From assembly GCF_902712875.1 (NCBI RefSeq), contig NZ_LR743509.1, positions 2,742,001 through 2,806,000 on the forward strand: 64,000 nt of DNA, given 5' to 3'. The translations under genes and the position numbers were made by a program. Origin of the DNA: Hyphomicrobium sp. ghe19 (GTDB lineage Bacteria > Pseudomonadota > Alphaproteobacteria > Rhizobiales > Hyphomicrobiaceae). Position 1 is the first letter of the stretch, and each line of letters begins with the position of its first letter. The notes beneath the pieces are model-generated. The model saw only the letters and a program-made list of their open reading frames with translations. It had not been told where the DNA came from and did not search any database. Below, piece by piece: positions 16,950-26,424 of this stretch.

Positions 16950-17429
16950 ATGGCGGAAATTGCGATGGATGCGCTGGATAAGGCGATTCTGACCGCGCTT
17001 CTCGCCGATGGCCGCCAGAGCCAAGTCGAACTGGCTGAGCGCGTGCCCCTGTCGCCCACGGCTATCGGCCGCCGGATCCGCGCCCTCGAACAGTCAGGCG
17101 TCATCTCGGGGTATGAGGCCAAAGTCAATCGCAAGGCCCTCGGCTTCACGATGATGGTGGTCGTGCAGATTAGCCTCGAAAGCCAGAACCAGGATCTACT
17201 GGTAGCGTTCGAACAGGCCGCTGCCGCGGCCCCGTCCGTCGTATCCTGTTACATGATGTCGGGGCAGGACGATTATCTCATCACGGTGCTGGCGAGGGAT
17301 CTCGCCGATTTCGAACGGATCCATAAGGAGCAGCTGTCGCGGCTCCCCGGTGTTTCCCGATTGCATTCAAGCTTCGTGCTGCGCGAGGTTACAAGCCGAT
17401 CCTTGCCGGGATCGAGCTTGCTCCGCTAG
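16950..17429 (+). CDS. Lrp/AsnC-family transcriptional regulator (AldR-like)
   Basis: A 159-residue feast/famine regulator. It has an N-terminal winged helix-turn-helix at about residues 6-60 (LDKAILTALLADGRQSQVELAERVPLSPTAIGRRIRALEQSGVI) and a C-terminal RAM ligand-binding domain (VVSCYMMSGQDDYLITVLARDLADFERI, with the G-x-x-D turn). Start ATG 16950 has GAAGGA 9 bases upstream; a longer upstream extension lacks family similarity and would run over the promoter. Divergence from ald suggests it is the alanine-responsive activator of alanine dehydrogenase, as AldR/PutR-type regulators are elsewhere. Confidence 0.88.
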   Translation: MAEIAMDALDKAILTALLADGRQSQVELAERVPLSPTAIGRRIRALEQSGVISGYEAKVNRKALGFTMMVVVQISLESQNQDLLVAFEQAAAAAPSVVSCYMMSGQDDYLITVLARDLADFERIHKEQLSRLPGVSRLHSSFVLREVTSRSLPGSSLLR

Positions 17430-17451
17430 GCGACCATCGCGCGACGATTGC

Positions 17452-17477
17452 TCGATCGATTCCCTCGATCGATTCCC
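17452..17477. repeat. Two-copy 13-bp tandem repeat
   Basis: TCGATCGATTCCC occurs twice in direct succession in the short convergent gap between lrp and the L,D-transpeptidase gene. Each unit contains the CGATCG palindrome. No function is evident. Confidence 0.6.
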
Positions 17478-17484
17478 TGGCCCG

Positions 17485-18846
17485 TCAAGGTGCGAGAGCA
17501 GCTGCGGCGGAAGCAGGCGGCGCATCATCGGCGTCCCGCTGGTAGGACGTCTGCATCGCAGAACCGTCGCGGCCATAGATGTCCGGGCGGAATTCAATCG
17601 ATCCGGTTGTCGGCTCAGCCCACGCTGTGATGTAGGTGAAGTAAACCGGAATGGGACGCGTCAGCTTCAATTCCATGGGCTGGCCCGAATCGAGCTGCTG
17701 ACGGACGCGGCCCGGCTGATCCCACCCGGCCTCGTAATGCGCGATCCAATCGCCCAAATCGAATACGTTCTGCACGCGAACGCATCCGGCACTGAAGGCG
17801 CGGCTGCGCTGGTCGAACAGATTTTTCATCGGCGTGTCGTGCATGTAGACGCCGTATTGATTGGACATGTCCAAACGCAGCAGGCCAAGCGCGTTCTTCT
17901 CTCCCGGATCCTGCTTGAACTTGTAGCTGGCGGTCTGGGGTGACGACCAATCGATGGTCTTGCGATCGAGTTCGGGTCCGTTGACGCCGTTGTAAACGCG
18001 GATGCCTTCTTGCTCGAGGTAGCCGGGCTCCTTCCGCAGGCGCGGGATGAGGTCGAGCGTTGCGACACTTTCGGGCACGCGCCAAAACGGGAAGAAGTTG
18101 AGCGCCTTGATCATCGCGCGGACATCCGGCGTTTCGCGGCCCTGCCGTCCGACGATCACGCGATGGCGAAGCTGAACTTCGAACTTGTCGACGGCTTCGA
18201 GCTGGAATGCCGGAACATTGACCAGCACGTACCGCTCTTCGACGCCCTGCATAAGGCCGCGGAGCCGATCGTAGTTCAGTTTGAGCTGCGCCAAGCGCTG
18301 TTCGGCCGTGATGTTCAGCACGGGATAGACCGATTGCTCGATTCGTCCCGTCTCGCGGAGACCGTTACGCTTCTGGAAGCGCTTCACGCCTTCCGTCAGT
18401 TCGGAGTCGAACGTTTGGACATCGTAGTAGGATCCCTTCGCGGGCATGTCGCCGCTGATCCTCAGGCGCTTCCGCAGAATCGGAACGCGCGGATCATCAT
18501 CGCCTTCACGCAGCATGCGCCCCTGGGGGACGACCGGCCAGCCGCCGCTATCGACGATCTTCTGATAACGCTCGATCGCCGCGGCGACGGCATTGAGCAT
18601 CACGTCGCTGCGCCACGGGGTTGCGTCCGGCCTCAGGTCATCGAGTGCAACGGGCGTCGCCGGCGGCGGAGTATCGCTCGCGCCCCGACCGAAGCTCGGC
18701 CCCTGAATCTGATCCCAAAGGCTGATTTGCGCGTGACCCGGCGTCGCGAACTGCGGGAGAAGCTGAATGACCGAAACAACCAGCATCAGCGCGGCTGCCC
18801 TCAGAACCGAAGTTCCAAACCGCGTTGTCAAAATCACATCCCTCAT
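17485..18846 (-). CDS. L,D-transpeptidase (YcbB-like), copy 1
   Basis: Periplasmic L,D-transpeptidase that forms 3-3 peptidoglycan cross-links or attaches proteins to peptidoglycan. It is 453 residues: an N-terminal signal/anchor (about residues 13-40), a region with a peptidoglycan-binding-like fold (DPRVPILRKRLRISGD... VKRFQKRNGLRETGRI, about 115-175), and a C-terminal YkuD domain. The catalytic signature is complete: His336 in YMHDTP and Cys355 in SAGCVRV. The long N-terminal region makes it YcbB/LdtD-like rather than the short ErfK type. A paralogue of the same architecture is at 27911-29254. The 238-bp gap upstream (to thiL) should hold its promoter. Confidence 0.9.
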   Translation of the reverse strand: MRDVILTTRFGTSVLRAAALMLVVSVIQLLPQFATPGHAQISLWDQIQGPSFGRGASDTPPPATPVALDDLRPDATPWRSDVMLNAVAAAIERYQKIVDSGGWPVVPQGRMLREGDDDPRVPILRKRLRISGDMPAKGSYYDVQTFDSELTEGVKRFQKRNGLRETGRIEQSVYPVLNITAEQRLAQLKLNYDRLRGLMQGVEERYVLVNVPAFQLEAVDKFEVQLRHRVIVGRQGRETPDVRAMIKALNFFPFWRVPESVATLDLIPRLRKEPGYLEQEGIRVYNGVNGPELDRKTIDWSSPQTASYKFKQDPGEKNALGLLRLDMSNQYGVYMHDTPMKNLFDQRSRAFSAGCVRVQNVFDLGDWIAHYEAGWDQPGRVRQQLDSGQPMELKLTRPIPVYFTYITAWAEPTTGSIEFRPDIYGRDGSAMQTSYQRDADDAPPASAAAALAP

Positions 18847-19084
18847 CCCGCTCGCCCGGCTTTCCGCTAATTGATGCGTACCAGTTATAAAACTTCTTCC
18901 GGCTACGCTTTTGAATTTCGACGCTGCTCATCTATGTGGCAGCACACGTGCCTTTTCAGCCACTTAACTACCAGCACCCATATGGCCAAACAGTGACGAT
19001 CTACCAACCCGATCCCGTCGCTGCCAGAGGCCGAAATGCAGATCTGTGTTGCAGGCGGGCCCCGCTTCGCCGCCCGTTTACGGC

Positions 19085-20131
19085 CTAGCGGGAGAAATGG
19101 TCGTAGCCCAACTGCCGCCCGTCGATCGGCGTTCCCTGCTGGTCGAGAATTTCGAATTTCCGCCCGGCCCCGAGCACACCGAGGTGACTGATCTCGATTC
19201 CGGCTTCCCTTGCACCGCTTTTGAAATCCGCGATTGAGGCGTGAGGGACGGCAACAAGCAGCTCATAATCGTCCCCCCCTGTCAGGATGGTTTTGGCGAA
19301 CGCGGCGTCATGGGCCAGTGCGGCGCTGACGGCCGAAGACATGGGGACGGCGGCGAGGCTGAGAGAAATTCCCGATGGTCCGGCGAGCCGGGCGAGGTCC
19401 TTCATCAGGCCATCGGAGATATCGAGCGCGGCGGACGCATGATTTCGCAATGTTTCAACGAGCGCGATCCGGGGGCGCGGCCGGAGATAGCGGCCGAGAA
19501 CGAAGGCGCGCTCGTCGCCGGACAGCACGCGATCGAAAGCCGAGGGATCTCTGCGGACGGCTAATCCGAGCGCCGCATCGCCAATCGTTCCCGTGACGAA
19601 GACGTGGTCGCCGGCCGCCGCTCCCTGGCGGGGGACGAATTTACCGGCCGGCACGGCACCGAAGATCGTTATGCCGATCGAGAGCGGACCGGGGGTGCGG
19701 TCGGTATCGCCACCGACGAGACGGCAGCCGAAGCTTTCCTGTGCGCTTCTGAGCCCTTCGGAAAATCTCGTCATCCAGGCGCGTGTGGGTGCGTCCGGCA
19801 GGGCGAGTGTCAAGATATAGGCGAGCGGTCTTGCGCCCTTCGCAGCCATATCCGAAGCGTTTACGGCGAGCGCTTTCCAGGCGACGTCCTCGGGCGCGTC
19901 GTCGATGAAAAAGTGTACGCCGGCGATGACGGGATCGCTGCTGACGACGAGATCGGTTCCAGGCTCGGGAGAGATCAGCGCGGCGTCGTCGCGAAGTCCG
20001 AATGCGCCCGGGCTACCTGCCGCGAGCGGTGCCAAATACGTCTGCACGAGATCGGTTTCGCTTTGGATCCGATCTTCTGGCCGGTCCTCTGACTCTGGCG
20101 CGTTGGCGTGCGTTGGCAGCATGCTTTCCAA
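19085..20131 (-). CDS. thiL: Thiamine-monophosphate kinase
   Basis: Phosphorylates thiamine monophosphate to the diphosphate cofactor. About 348 residues with the AIR-synthase-like PurM fold: SETDLVQTYLAPLA at the N-terminus, the metal-binding GAFGLRDDAALI, a VVSSDPVIAGVHFF strand, KALAVNASDMAAKGARPL, VGGDTDRTPGP and the C-terminal TGGDDYELLVAVP. The start is uncertain. TTG 20131 or ATG 20122 are the candidates, 25-34 bp after the nusB stop, and neither has a strong ribosome site. It is the last gene of the nrdR-rib-nusB operon. Confidence 0.92.
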   Translation of the reverse strand: MESMLPTHANAPESEDRPEDRIQSETDLVQTYLAPLAAGSPGAFGLRDDAALISPEPGTDLVVSSDPVIAGVHFFIDDAPEDVAWKALAVNASDMAAKGARPLAYILTLALPDAPTRAWMTRFSEGLRSAQESFGCRLVGGDTDRTPGPLSIGITIFGAVPAGKFVPRQGAAAGDHVFVTGTIGDAALGLAVRRDPSAFDRVLSGDERAFVLGRYLRPRPRIALVETLRNHASAALDISDGLMKDLARLAGPSGISLSLAAVPMSSAVSAALAHDAAFAKTILTGGDDYELLVAVPHASIADFKSGAREAGIEISHLGVLGAGRKFEILDQQGTPIDGRQLGYDHFSR

Positions 20132-20155
20132 GCCCAGCGCTCGCGCGCTACGTCC

Positions 20156-20653
20156 TCAGGATGGCGTTACTCGCCTTACGAATTCGTGGCCCCGAACCTT
20201 TCGCGCGATCTTGTCGAGCACGCCATTCACAACGCGGGGTTCTTCGTCATCGAAGAAGACGTGCGCGACATTGACGTATTCGTTGATGGCGACGCGGGCC
20301 GGAACGTCGGCCCGATCAACGAGTTCGGCAACGCCTGCCCGGAGAATGGCCCGCAAAATGGAATCGACGCGTATCAGGCTCCAGCCGATTGCGAGCTGCT
20401 CGTCGATCATCGGATCGATTTCGCGCTGCCGGCGCAGTACCGCACGCAGGATGTCGGCGAAGAAGACGCGGTCCGCCGTCGCCAGAACTTCATCGCGACT
20501 ATCGCCTTCAAAGCGCTGCTCGATGAACTCGGCTATGACGTCGTTGACGTCCGTTCCCGCCATATCCATCTGATAGAGCGCCTGCACGCCCGCGATACGG
20601 GCTGCGGTACGAGGCGTTATTTCCTCCAGCTTCGATTTGCCTTTGGAGGTCAT
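20156..20653 (-). CDS. nusB: Transcription antitermination factor NusB
   Basis: RNA-binding antitermination factor that works with NusE (S10) on boxA of rRNA operons. It is 165 residues, all-helical. Visible: TPRTAARIAGVQALYQMDMAG (the arginine-rich N-terminal RNA-binding helix), FADILRAVL, DPMIDEQLAIGWSLIRVDSILRAILRAGVAEL and the C-terminal INEYVNVAHVFFDDEEPRVVNGVLDKIAR. ATG 20653 overlaps the ribH stop as ATGA, supporting coupling; the in-frame extension upstream is inside ribH. Confidence 0.95.
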   Translation of the reverse strand: MTSKGKSKLEEITPRTAARIAGVQALYQMDMAGTDVNDVIAEFIEQRFEGDSRDEVLATADRVFFADILRAVLRRQREIDPMIDEQLAIGWSLIRVDSILRAILRAGVAELVDRADVPARVAINEYVNVAHVFFDDEEPRVVNGVLDKIARKVRGHEFVRRVTPS

Positions 20654-21153
20654 GCCGTCGTTTCCCAGAAAGCGCGCTTCGCCTCGATGAGCCGCAAGCA
20701 TGCGCGCGCGGCATCGCCGCCTTTACCCGTAATTCCGCCTTCTGCGCGCGCCACTGCCTGTTCGCGCGTATCGACGGTGAGAATGGCATTGCCGACCGGA
20801 ATATTCTGGCCGATGGCCACTTCCATCATCCAGTGGTTCGCGTTGTTGCACACGATATCATAGTGCGCGGTCTCTCCGCGAATGACGCAGCCGAGAGCCA
20901 CTGCACCGTCGAACGCGGTTCGTCCGGCTGAGCGCGCGTCTGCCGCGGCGGCCAACACCTGGGGAATTTCGAGCGCACCCGGAACGGTAATCCGCTCGTA
21001 GGTGGCGCCGCGCTTTTTGCACTCGGCGATCGCGCCCTCGATGAGCAGATCGGCGATGTCCTCGTAGTAGCGCGCTTCGATGAAAAGAATGTGCGCGCGA
21101 ATCGGAGCCGCGCTCTTTTCGTCCCGCGGTGCTCCTGGCGATTTCTGAATCAT
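20650..21153 (-). CDS. ribH: 6,7-dimethyl-8-ribityllumazine synthase
   Basis: Condenses 5-amino-6-ribitylaminouracil with 3,4-dihydroxy-2-butanone 4-phosphate; penultimate step of riboflavin synthesis. It is 167 residues. Motifs: the FIEARYYEDIADLLIEGAI helix, VPGALEIPQVL, and the catalytic GCVIRGETAHYDIVCN segment (conserved Arg/His), then GGDAARACL at the end. Stop and nusB start overlap; ribB lies 8 bp upstream. Confidence 0.96.
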   Translation of the reverse strand: MIQKSPGAPRDEKSAAPIRAHILFIEARYYEDIADLLIEGAIAECKKRGATYERITVPGALEIPQVLAAAADARSAGRTAFDGAVALGCVIRGETAHYDIVCNNANHWMMEVAIGQNIPVGNAILTVDTREQAVARAEGGITGKGGDAARACLRLIEAKRAFWETTA

Positions 21154-21161
21154 GTGTCGTG

Positions 21162-22316
21162 CTACTCGATTTTTCTGGTGCCGGTCACACGCAGCCCGAA
21201 TGCTTCGAGGCCGACGTAGACATGCTGCGGTTGTGTCGTGAGAAGCACCATGTCCTTGACGCCAAGGTCCGCAAGGATCTGCGAGCCGACGCCGATTTCA
21301 ACTTGGCGCCGTTCCTTGCTCAAGTCTGCGAGCGCGCCCGGTGTGTTTCTCCGCGTCACCCAATCAGACACGGATTTGGGACGCAAGTCTCGAATGAGAA
21401 CTAAGACGCCGCGGCCTTCGGCTTCGATGGCGCGCATCGATTGCTCAATGACCGTGCCGCTCTCGGTGTGGCCGTCGATGCCGAGCACGTCGTGCAGCAC
21501 GTTCAGGGCATGGACGCGTACCAGGACGGGACCGCCCTTGGAGACGTTGCCTTTGACGAGCGCCAAGTGTTCGCCGGTCTCCACCGTCGTTTCATAGACG
21601 TGCAAATCGAAGCTGCCGGCCGTCGTCGTTTCGACGGGCGTCTGAGCGATGCGCTTGACGATGCGATCGTTCTTGAACCGGTAGGCGATCAGATCCTCGA
21701 TGGCGCCGATCTTCAGGTCATGGTGCTTGGCGAAGCGGGCGAGGTCTGCCATGCGCGCCATCGTGCCGTCTTCGTTCATCACTTCGCAGATGACGGCGGC
21801 GGGCGAAAGACCGGCGAGCTTTGCTAGGTCAATCGATGCTTCGGTGTGGCCCGCGCGGACGAGGACGCCGCCGTCGCGCGCGATCAGCGGGAATACGTGA
21901 CCGGGCGAGACGATGTCGCTCGCGCCTTTCGTCGGATCGATGGCCGTCGAGATCGTGCGAGCCCTGTCGAAAGCGGAAATGCCCGTCGAGATGCCTTCGC
22001 GTGCTTCGATCGACTGCGTGAAGGCGGTGCGGTTGCGCGAGCCGTTCGTGCGCACCATGAAATCGAGATTGAGTTCGCGGGCACGCGCCGGCGTCAGCGC
22101 GAGACAGATCAACCCGCGTCCGTGCTTGGCCATGAAGTTGATGGCATCGGGTGTCGCCATCTGCGCCGGGATGATGAGGTCGCCTTCGTTTTCGCGATCT
22201 TCCGCATCAACGAGAATGACCATCCGGCCGTTCTGCATTTCCTCGACGATCTCTTCGATCGGCGAGAGCGCACTGTTGCTTCCCGTGGATTGCAAATTTG
22301 TCGTGCCCGACATCAT
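21162..22316 (-). CDS. ribB: RibB (DHBP synthase) fused to a degenerate RibA-like domain
   Basis: A 384-residue fusion. Residues about 15-215 are a complete 3,4-dihydroxy-2-butanone 4-phosphate synthase: VDAEDRENEGDLIIPA with the acidic metal site, HGRGLICLAL, FTQSIEAREGISTGISAFDRA and RAGHTEASIDLAKLAGL. Residues about 220-384 resemble GTP cyclohydrolase II (ALVKGNVSKGGPVLVRVHAL, AIEAEGRGVLVLIRDL), but where active RibA has the G-x-x-C...R-C-D-C zinc cysteines this protein reads LNVLHDVLGIDGHTESG, with no cysteine. GCH-II activity is therefore doubtful. Such RibBX-type hybrids are known in alphaproteobacteria, and a separate ribA is expected elsewhere. The start overlaps the ribE stop as ATGA. 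Confidence 0.92.
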   Translation of the reverse strand: MMSGTTNLQSTGSNSALSPIEEIVEEMQNGRMVILVDAEDRENEGDLIIPAQMATPDAINFMAKHGRGLICLALTPARARELNLDFMVRTNGSRNRTAFTQSIEAREGISTGISAFDRARTISTAIDPTKGASDIVSPGHVFPLIARDGGVLVRAGHTEASIDLAKLAGLSPAAVICEVMNEDGTMARMADLARFAKHHDLKIGAIEDLIAYRFKNDRIVKRIAQTPVETTTAGSFDLHVYETTVETGEHLALVKGNVSKGGPVLVRVHALNVLHDVLGIDGHTESGTVIEQSMRAIEAEGRGVLVLIRDLRPKSVSDWVTRRNTPGALADLSKERRQVEIGVGSQILADLGVKDMVLLTTQPQHVYVGLEAFGLRVTGTRKIE

Positions 22317-22906
22317 GGGCGAAACTCCATCAGGCGCGCAACGTAGCGCGCGAATACATCGACTTCGAGATTGACCAGATCGCCGGGGGTTTTCGCGCCC
22401 CAGGTCGTAACCGTCAAGCTGTGCGGAATGAGATTGACGCCGAAACGGGCTTCCGCAACCTCGTTGACCGTCAGGGAGGTCCCGTCCAACGCCACAGACC
22501 CCTTGGCTGCTATATAGCGGGAAAGATGCTCGGGCGCTTCCAAAAGAAAGCGTTTGCTGTCGCCATCGCGGGTGATTGCGATGATTTTGGCGACGCCGTC
22601 GACGTGGCCGGACACGATGTGGCCGCCGAGTTCATCGCCGGCACGCAACGATCGTTCCAAATTGACGCGCTTGCCGGGTTGCCAGCTGCCGAGCGTCGAC
22701 TTGGCCATCGTCTCGTTGGAAACGTCGACTGAAAATTCGGCGCCATCAGCACGCGGCGTTATGGCCGTCGCCGTGAGGCATACGCCATCGCAGCAGATGG
22801 AAAGCCCTGTCTCTTCAGGCTTAAGCGCGTAAGCCGTTTTCAATGTAAAGCCGCCGGGCGCTTTCGCGATCACCTCGCCGACATCCGTAATCAATCCGGT
22901 AAACAT
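22313..22906 (-). CDS. ribE: Riboflavin synthase, alpha chain
   Basis: Dismutates two molecules of lumazine to riboflavin plus the pyrimidine precursor. It is 197 residues made of two similar lumazine-binding barrels. The N-terminal MFTGLITDVGEV is diagnostic, LSICCDGVCLT closes the first repeat, and ELGGHIVSGHVDG and DGTSLTVNEV mark the second. It starts 4 bp after the ribD stop and its stop overlaps ribB. In many genomes the same gene is called ribC. Confidence 0.95.
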   Translation of the reverse strand: MFTGLITDVGEVIAKAPGGFTLKTAYALKPEETGLSICCDGVCLTATAITPRADGAEFSVDVSNETMAKSTLGSWQPGKRVNLERSLRAGDELGGHIVSGHVDGVAKIIAITRDGDSKRFLLEAPEHLSRYIAAKGSVALDGTSLTVNEVAEARFGVNLIPHSLTVTTWGAKTPGDLVNLEVDVFARYVARLMEFRP

Positions 22907-22910
22907 CTGA

Positions 22911-24044
22911 TCAGCGTCCTTCCTTGTCCGCTTTGTCCGCTAAGCGGCGAAGCCGCCACATCGTATCGGTGCCGATTGTCCGCCGTTCGACGGCCGTCAT
23001 CCCGAGCGGACCCACCCACCGCAGGAGGGCATTCTGCGCATCGAGATCGGTCGGGTTGCCGGCCATGTAAAGAACGATCTCGTCGACAAGAGAGGCTGCC
23101 GCGAAGGAGCGCCATATCGCCGGGCCGCCTTCGACGAGCAAGCGGGTTATTCCGCGCGCGACGAGCGCTTCCATGATCGAGGGCAGCCACAGCGCATTTC
23201 CGACAACGCCGACGTCGACGATGTCCGTGCCTCCGGCCGCGATCGCACTCACTCTTCCGGGGTCAGCGCCCGGTGCCGTCATCAACCAAACCGGAACTTT
23301 CGCTGCGCTCTGAAACAGCTTCGCGCGCGGTGAAAGATCGAGCGAGCGCGAAAGAACGATGCGAACGGGCGAGCGGCCTATCAGGCCGGGCAGTCTGCAC
23401 GTCAGTTCCGGATCATCGTCTCTGACTGTCGCGCTGCCGACGAGGATCGCGTCGAATTCACTGCGCAGCAGCATTCCGTGAGCGCGCGCTCTTTCGCCGG
23501 TGACCCAAACAGGTGCCGAGCCCGAGCCCCGCGCGATCTCGCCCTTCTCGTCGAGGGCGAGCTTCAGGGTGACGAAGGGGCGGCGCTCGGTGATCCGAAC
23601 AACATGCCCTCGCGTCAGCCATCGCGCCCGTGCCGCGCCTACACCGCGAACGACCTCAATTCCGGCGTTTCTCAGCCTATCGAGACCACGCCCGGCGACG
23701 CGAGGATCGGGATCTTCGATCGCGACGACCGCGCGTTTCAACCCGGCCGTTGCGATCGCATCGGCGCACGGGCCCGTCTGGCCGTAATGCGAGCACGGCT
23801 CGAGGGTGACGTAAATCGTTGCGCCGCGCGCTCGTTCTCCCGCTGCCGCAATCGCTGTCGTTTCGGCATGCGGACGGCCTTTGTCCGCCGTCCTCGCGCG
23901 CGAGATCAGCTCGCCTGTCGCCTCGTCCGCAATGACGGCGCCGACGGATGGGTTCGGCGCCGTTGCGCCGAGTCCGCGCTCAGCCATACGGAGCGCGATC
24001 TCCATCATTTCGTCGTCGAACGCACGACCTGGGAAACTCGACAT
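22911..24044 (-). CDS. ribD: Bifunctional diaminohydroxyphosphoribosylaminopyrimidine deaminase / reductase
   Basis: Carries out the second and third steps of riboflavin synthesis. It is 377 residues. The N-terminal deaminase domain (about 1-145) has the zinc motifs HAETTAI and EPCSHYGQTGPC. The C-terminal reductase domain (about 150-370) has FVTLKLALDEKG, the AILVGSATVRDDDPELTCR strand, and the glycine-rich LLVEGGPAIWRSF. ATG 24044 lies 6 bp after the nrdR stop; the genes are a tight operon with no room for an FMN riboswitch between them. Confidence 0.95.
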   Translation of the reverse strand: MSSFPGRAFDDEMMEIALRMAERGLGATAPNPSVGAVIADEATGELISRARTADKGRPHAETTAIAAAGERARGATIYVTLEPCSHYGQTGPCADAIATAGLKRAVVAIEDPDPRVAGRGLDRLRNAGIEVVRGVGAARARWLTRGHVVRITERRPFVTLKLALDEKGEIARGSGSAPVWVTGERARAHGMLLRSEFDAILVGSATVRDDDPELTCRLPGLIGRSPVRIVLSRSLDLSPRAKLFQSAAKVPVWLMTAPGADPGRVSAIAAGGTDIVDVGVVGNALWLPSIMEALVARGITRLLVEGGPAIWRSFAAASLVDEIVLYMAGNPTDLDAQNALLRWVGPLGMTAVERRTIGTDTMWRLRRLADKADKEGR

Positions 24045-24050
24045 TGCTGG

Positions 24051-24578
24051 TCAGTGCTTCTTCTGGCTCACGATCTTATCGAGAGCGGGGGTACCGAACC
24101 GCTCGTTAAGATCGAGCGGCTCGAGCGTATCGCTCGCGAGTTCGCGGAGGACGGAATGAAAATCCGCGGCATCGCGAAAATCTCGATACACGGACGCGAA
24201 GCGCACATACGCGACGGGGTCGAGCTCGCGCAAGGCAGCCATGACGAGCTCGCCGATTTCGGCAGACGTTATTTCCGTTTCGCCCGAGCTTTCGAGCTGG
24301 CGGACGAGGCCGGAGACGAGACGGTCGATTCTCTCGGGCTCGATTGGACGCTTGCGCATCGCGACGGAGATCGATTTCGAAAGCTTGTCGCGATCGAACA
24401 GGACCTTGCGACCCGAGCGCTTGAGGACCGTCAGCTCCCGAAGCTGGACGCGTTCGAACGTGGTGAAGCGACCACCGCAATCGGCGCAGATGCGCCGGCG
24501 CCTGATCGCGGCATTTTCATCCGACGGCCGGCTGTCTTTGACCTGGCTATCCTCGCTTCCGCAAAATGGACAGCGCAT
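24051..24578 (-). CDS. nrdR: Transcriptional repressor NrdR
   Basis: Zinc-finger/ATP-cone repressor of ribonucleotide reductase genes. It is 175 residues. The N-terminal zinc ribbon is complete: [17 protein letters not shown] with a second pair [14 protein letters not shown]. The ATP-cone follows at about residues 46-136 ([20 protein letters not shown]). Start ATG 24578 is chosen because the protein must begin MRCP-C and AGGAGCTAAGG directly precedes it; a longer in-frame extension is unlikely. It leads the riboflavin operon. Two candidate NrdR boxes before nrdJ in this same window give a target. Confidence 0.95.
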   Translation of the reverse strand: MRCPFCGSEDSQVKDSRPSDENAAIRRRRICADCGGRFTTFERVQLRELTVLKRSGRKVLFDRDKLSKSISVAMRKRPIEPERIDRLVSGLVRQLESSGETEITSAEIGELVMAALRELDPVAYVRFASVYRDFRDAADFHSVLRELASDTLEPLDLNERFGTPALDKIVSQKKH

Positions 24579-24926
24579 CCTTAGCTCCTCGCAATCGCGG
24601 CGACCGCTCCCTATCGGCGCCGCCTCCTTACCGCTCAAACCGGCTTCGTCTTAACCACAAGCCAGATTCCGGCGGCGGCACACATTCCCGAGATGGCCTA
24701 CGGCAAGGTTTTCAACAATGAGAAAAGACGTGCTTTGGCCCATCGTAGTCCGGAACGCGAGATTATCGTTACTTATAGCGTGTTCCGGGAGTGTTCGCGC
24801 GAAGCGGTGTCACACTGCGAAGAGCGTCGAGCATAATGACGGCCATGCCCAAATAAAAAGAGCGCCGGACGTATCCGGCGCTCTCGATCGATTGAACCTG
24901 CCGTTCAGCGCAGGCTTACGTTCAGC
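24579..24926. other. Intergenic region between glyA and nrdR
   Basis: The 348-bp gap holds the glyA terminator (24852-24884) and, nearer nrdR, should hold the promoter of the nrdR-rib operon. A direct look found no riboswitch-like conserved blocks and no clear NrdR box. Confidence 0.5.
24852..24884 (-). terminator. Rho-independent terminator of glyA
   Basis: Minus strand: GAGCGCCGG, short loop, CCGGCGCTC, then TTTTTATTT. The stem is strong and GC-rich, about 45 bp past the glyA stop. Confidence 0.9.
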
Positions 24927-26228
24927 TTAGGCGTAAATCGGGAAGCGTTCGCAAAGCGCCGTCGCCTTTGCCTTGACGGCGGCTTCGACCGCAGCATTGC
25001 CCTCTTCGCCGTTCTTCGCCAAGCCCTCGAGAACTTCCGTGATCAAACGGCCGATTTCCTGGAACTCTGCGACGCCAAAGCCGCGCGTCGTGCCGGCCGG
25101 CGAACCGAGGCGAATGCCCGACGTCACCATCGGCTTCTCGGGGTCGAACGGAATGCCGTTCTTGTTGCAGGTGATGTGAGCGCGTTCGAGCGACTTCTCG
25201 GCCTTGTTGCCGGTGAGCTTCTTCGGACGGAGATCGACGAGCACGACGTGCGTGTCGGTGCCGCCGGAGACGAGCGCGAAGCCGTTCTGGACCAGCACTT
25301 CACCCAGCGCCTTGGCGTTGTCCATCACGCTCTTGATGTAGACCTTGAAGTCGGGACGGAGCGCTTCGCCGAAGGCAACGGCTTTCGCTGCGATGACGTG
25401 CATCAGCGGGCCGCCCTGGATGCCAGGGAAGATCGCCGAGTTGACCTTCTTCGCGATCTCTTCGTCGTTCGTCAGGATCATGCCGCCGCGCGGGCCACGC
25501 AACGTCTTGTGCGTCGTCGTCGTGACGACGTGAGCATGCGGGAACGGGCTCGGGATGAGGCCTGCTGCGACGAGACCGGCGAAGTGCGCCATGTCGACAA
25601 GGAAGTGCGCACCGACTTCATCGGCGATCGCGCGGAACGCGGCGAAGTCGATCTTGCGCGGATAGGCCGAACCGCCGGCGATGATGATGCGCGGCTTGTG
25701 TTCGTGGGCGAGCTTCTTCACCTCGTCCATATCGATCAGGTGGGTGTCAGGCTTCACCATGTAGTGGACAGCCTTGAACCACTTGCCCGACTGGTTGACG
25801 GTCGCGCCGTGGGTCAAGTGACCGCCGGCTGCGAGCGACAGGCCGAGGATCGTATCGCCGGGCTTGGCGAGTGCGTTGAAGACGCCCTGGTTGGCCTGGC
25901 TGCCCGAGTTCGGCTGCACGTTGGCGAAGCCGCAGTCGAACAGCTTCTTGGCGCGGTCGATCGCGAGTTGTTCCGCGATGTCGACGTACTGGCAGCCGCC
26001 GTAATAGCGCTTGCCCGGATAGCCTTCCGCATACTTGTTCGTCAGGACCGAGCCTGCAGCGTCGAGCACGGCCTGGGAGACGATATTCTCCGAAGCGATC
26101 AGCTCGATCTCGTTCTGCTGGCGTCCGAATTCCTTCTGGATGGCGCCGAAGACTTCGGGATCGGTTTCAGAAAGGTGCGCTTTGAAAAAGCGCGAGGTTT
26201 GCGAAGTTGCTGCCGGTGCAGTCGACAT
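24927..26228 (-). CDS. glyA: Serine hydroxymethyltransferase
   Basis: PLP enzyme interconverting serine plus tetrahydrofolate with glycine plus 5,10-methylene-THF. It is 433 residues, typical for alphaproteobacteria. Motifs: [63 protein letters not shown] and the PLP-lysine [18 protein letters not shown]. The ATG at 26228 has GAGGAAAG 4 bases upstream and gives the family N-terminus; a longer form starting at 26276 is less likely. In a methylotroph-like alphaproteobacterium it also feeds the serine cycle. Adjacent hemA consumes its glycine product. Confidence 0.96.
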   Translation of the reverse strand: MSTAPAATSQTSRFFKAHLSETDPEVFGAIQKEFGRQQNEIELIASENIVSQAVLDAAGSVLTNKYAEGYPGKRYYGGCQYVDIAEQLAIDRAKKLFDCGFANVQPNSGSQANQGVFNALAKPGDTILGLSLAAGGHLTHGATVNQSGKWFKAVHYMVKPDTHLIDMDEVKKLAHEHKPRIIIAGGSAYPRKIDFAAFRAIADEVGAHFLVDMAHFAGLVAAGLIPSPFPHAHVVTTTTHKTLRGPRGGMILTNDEEIAKKVNSAIFPGIQGGPLMHVIAAKAVAFGEALRPDFKVYIKSVMDNAKALGEVLVQNGFALVSGGTDTHVVLVDLRPKKLTGNKAEKSLERAHITCNKNGIPFDPEKPMVTSGIRLGSPAGTTRGFGVAEFQEIGRLITEVLEGLAKNGEEGNAAVEAAVKAKATALCERFPIYA

Positions 26229-26424
26229 GGGCTTTCCTCTAAATTGGGGAAACGTTTTTTTAGCGCTGGCGGGCACTTTGGAGCAAGCCCGGACCGGCTT
26301 TCAACCATAGTTGCGAGCTACTATGCCAGCGCTCAACTCTATCCGCACCCGCGTAATAAAGGCGCGGGCTGCGGGTATTGCAGCGCAACTGAGGCGCTGC
26401 CTCTCCGGGCTCTCCGGTGGGACC

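Noticed and set aside
20650..24578. FMN riboswitch in the riboflavin operon
   Set aside because: Genes are 0-8 bp apart or overlap, and the 348-bp gap before nrdR has no conserved RFN blocks.
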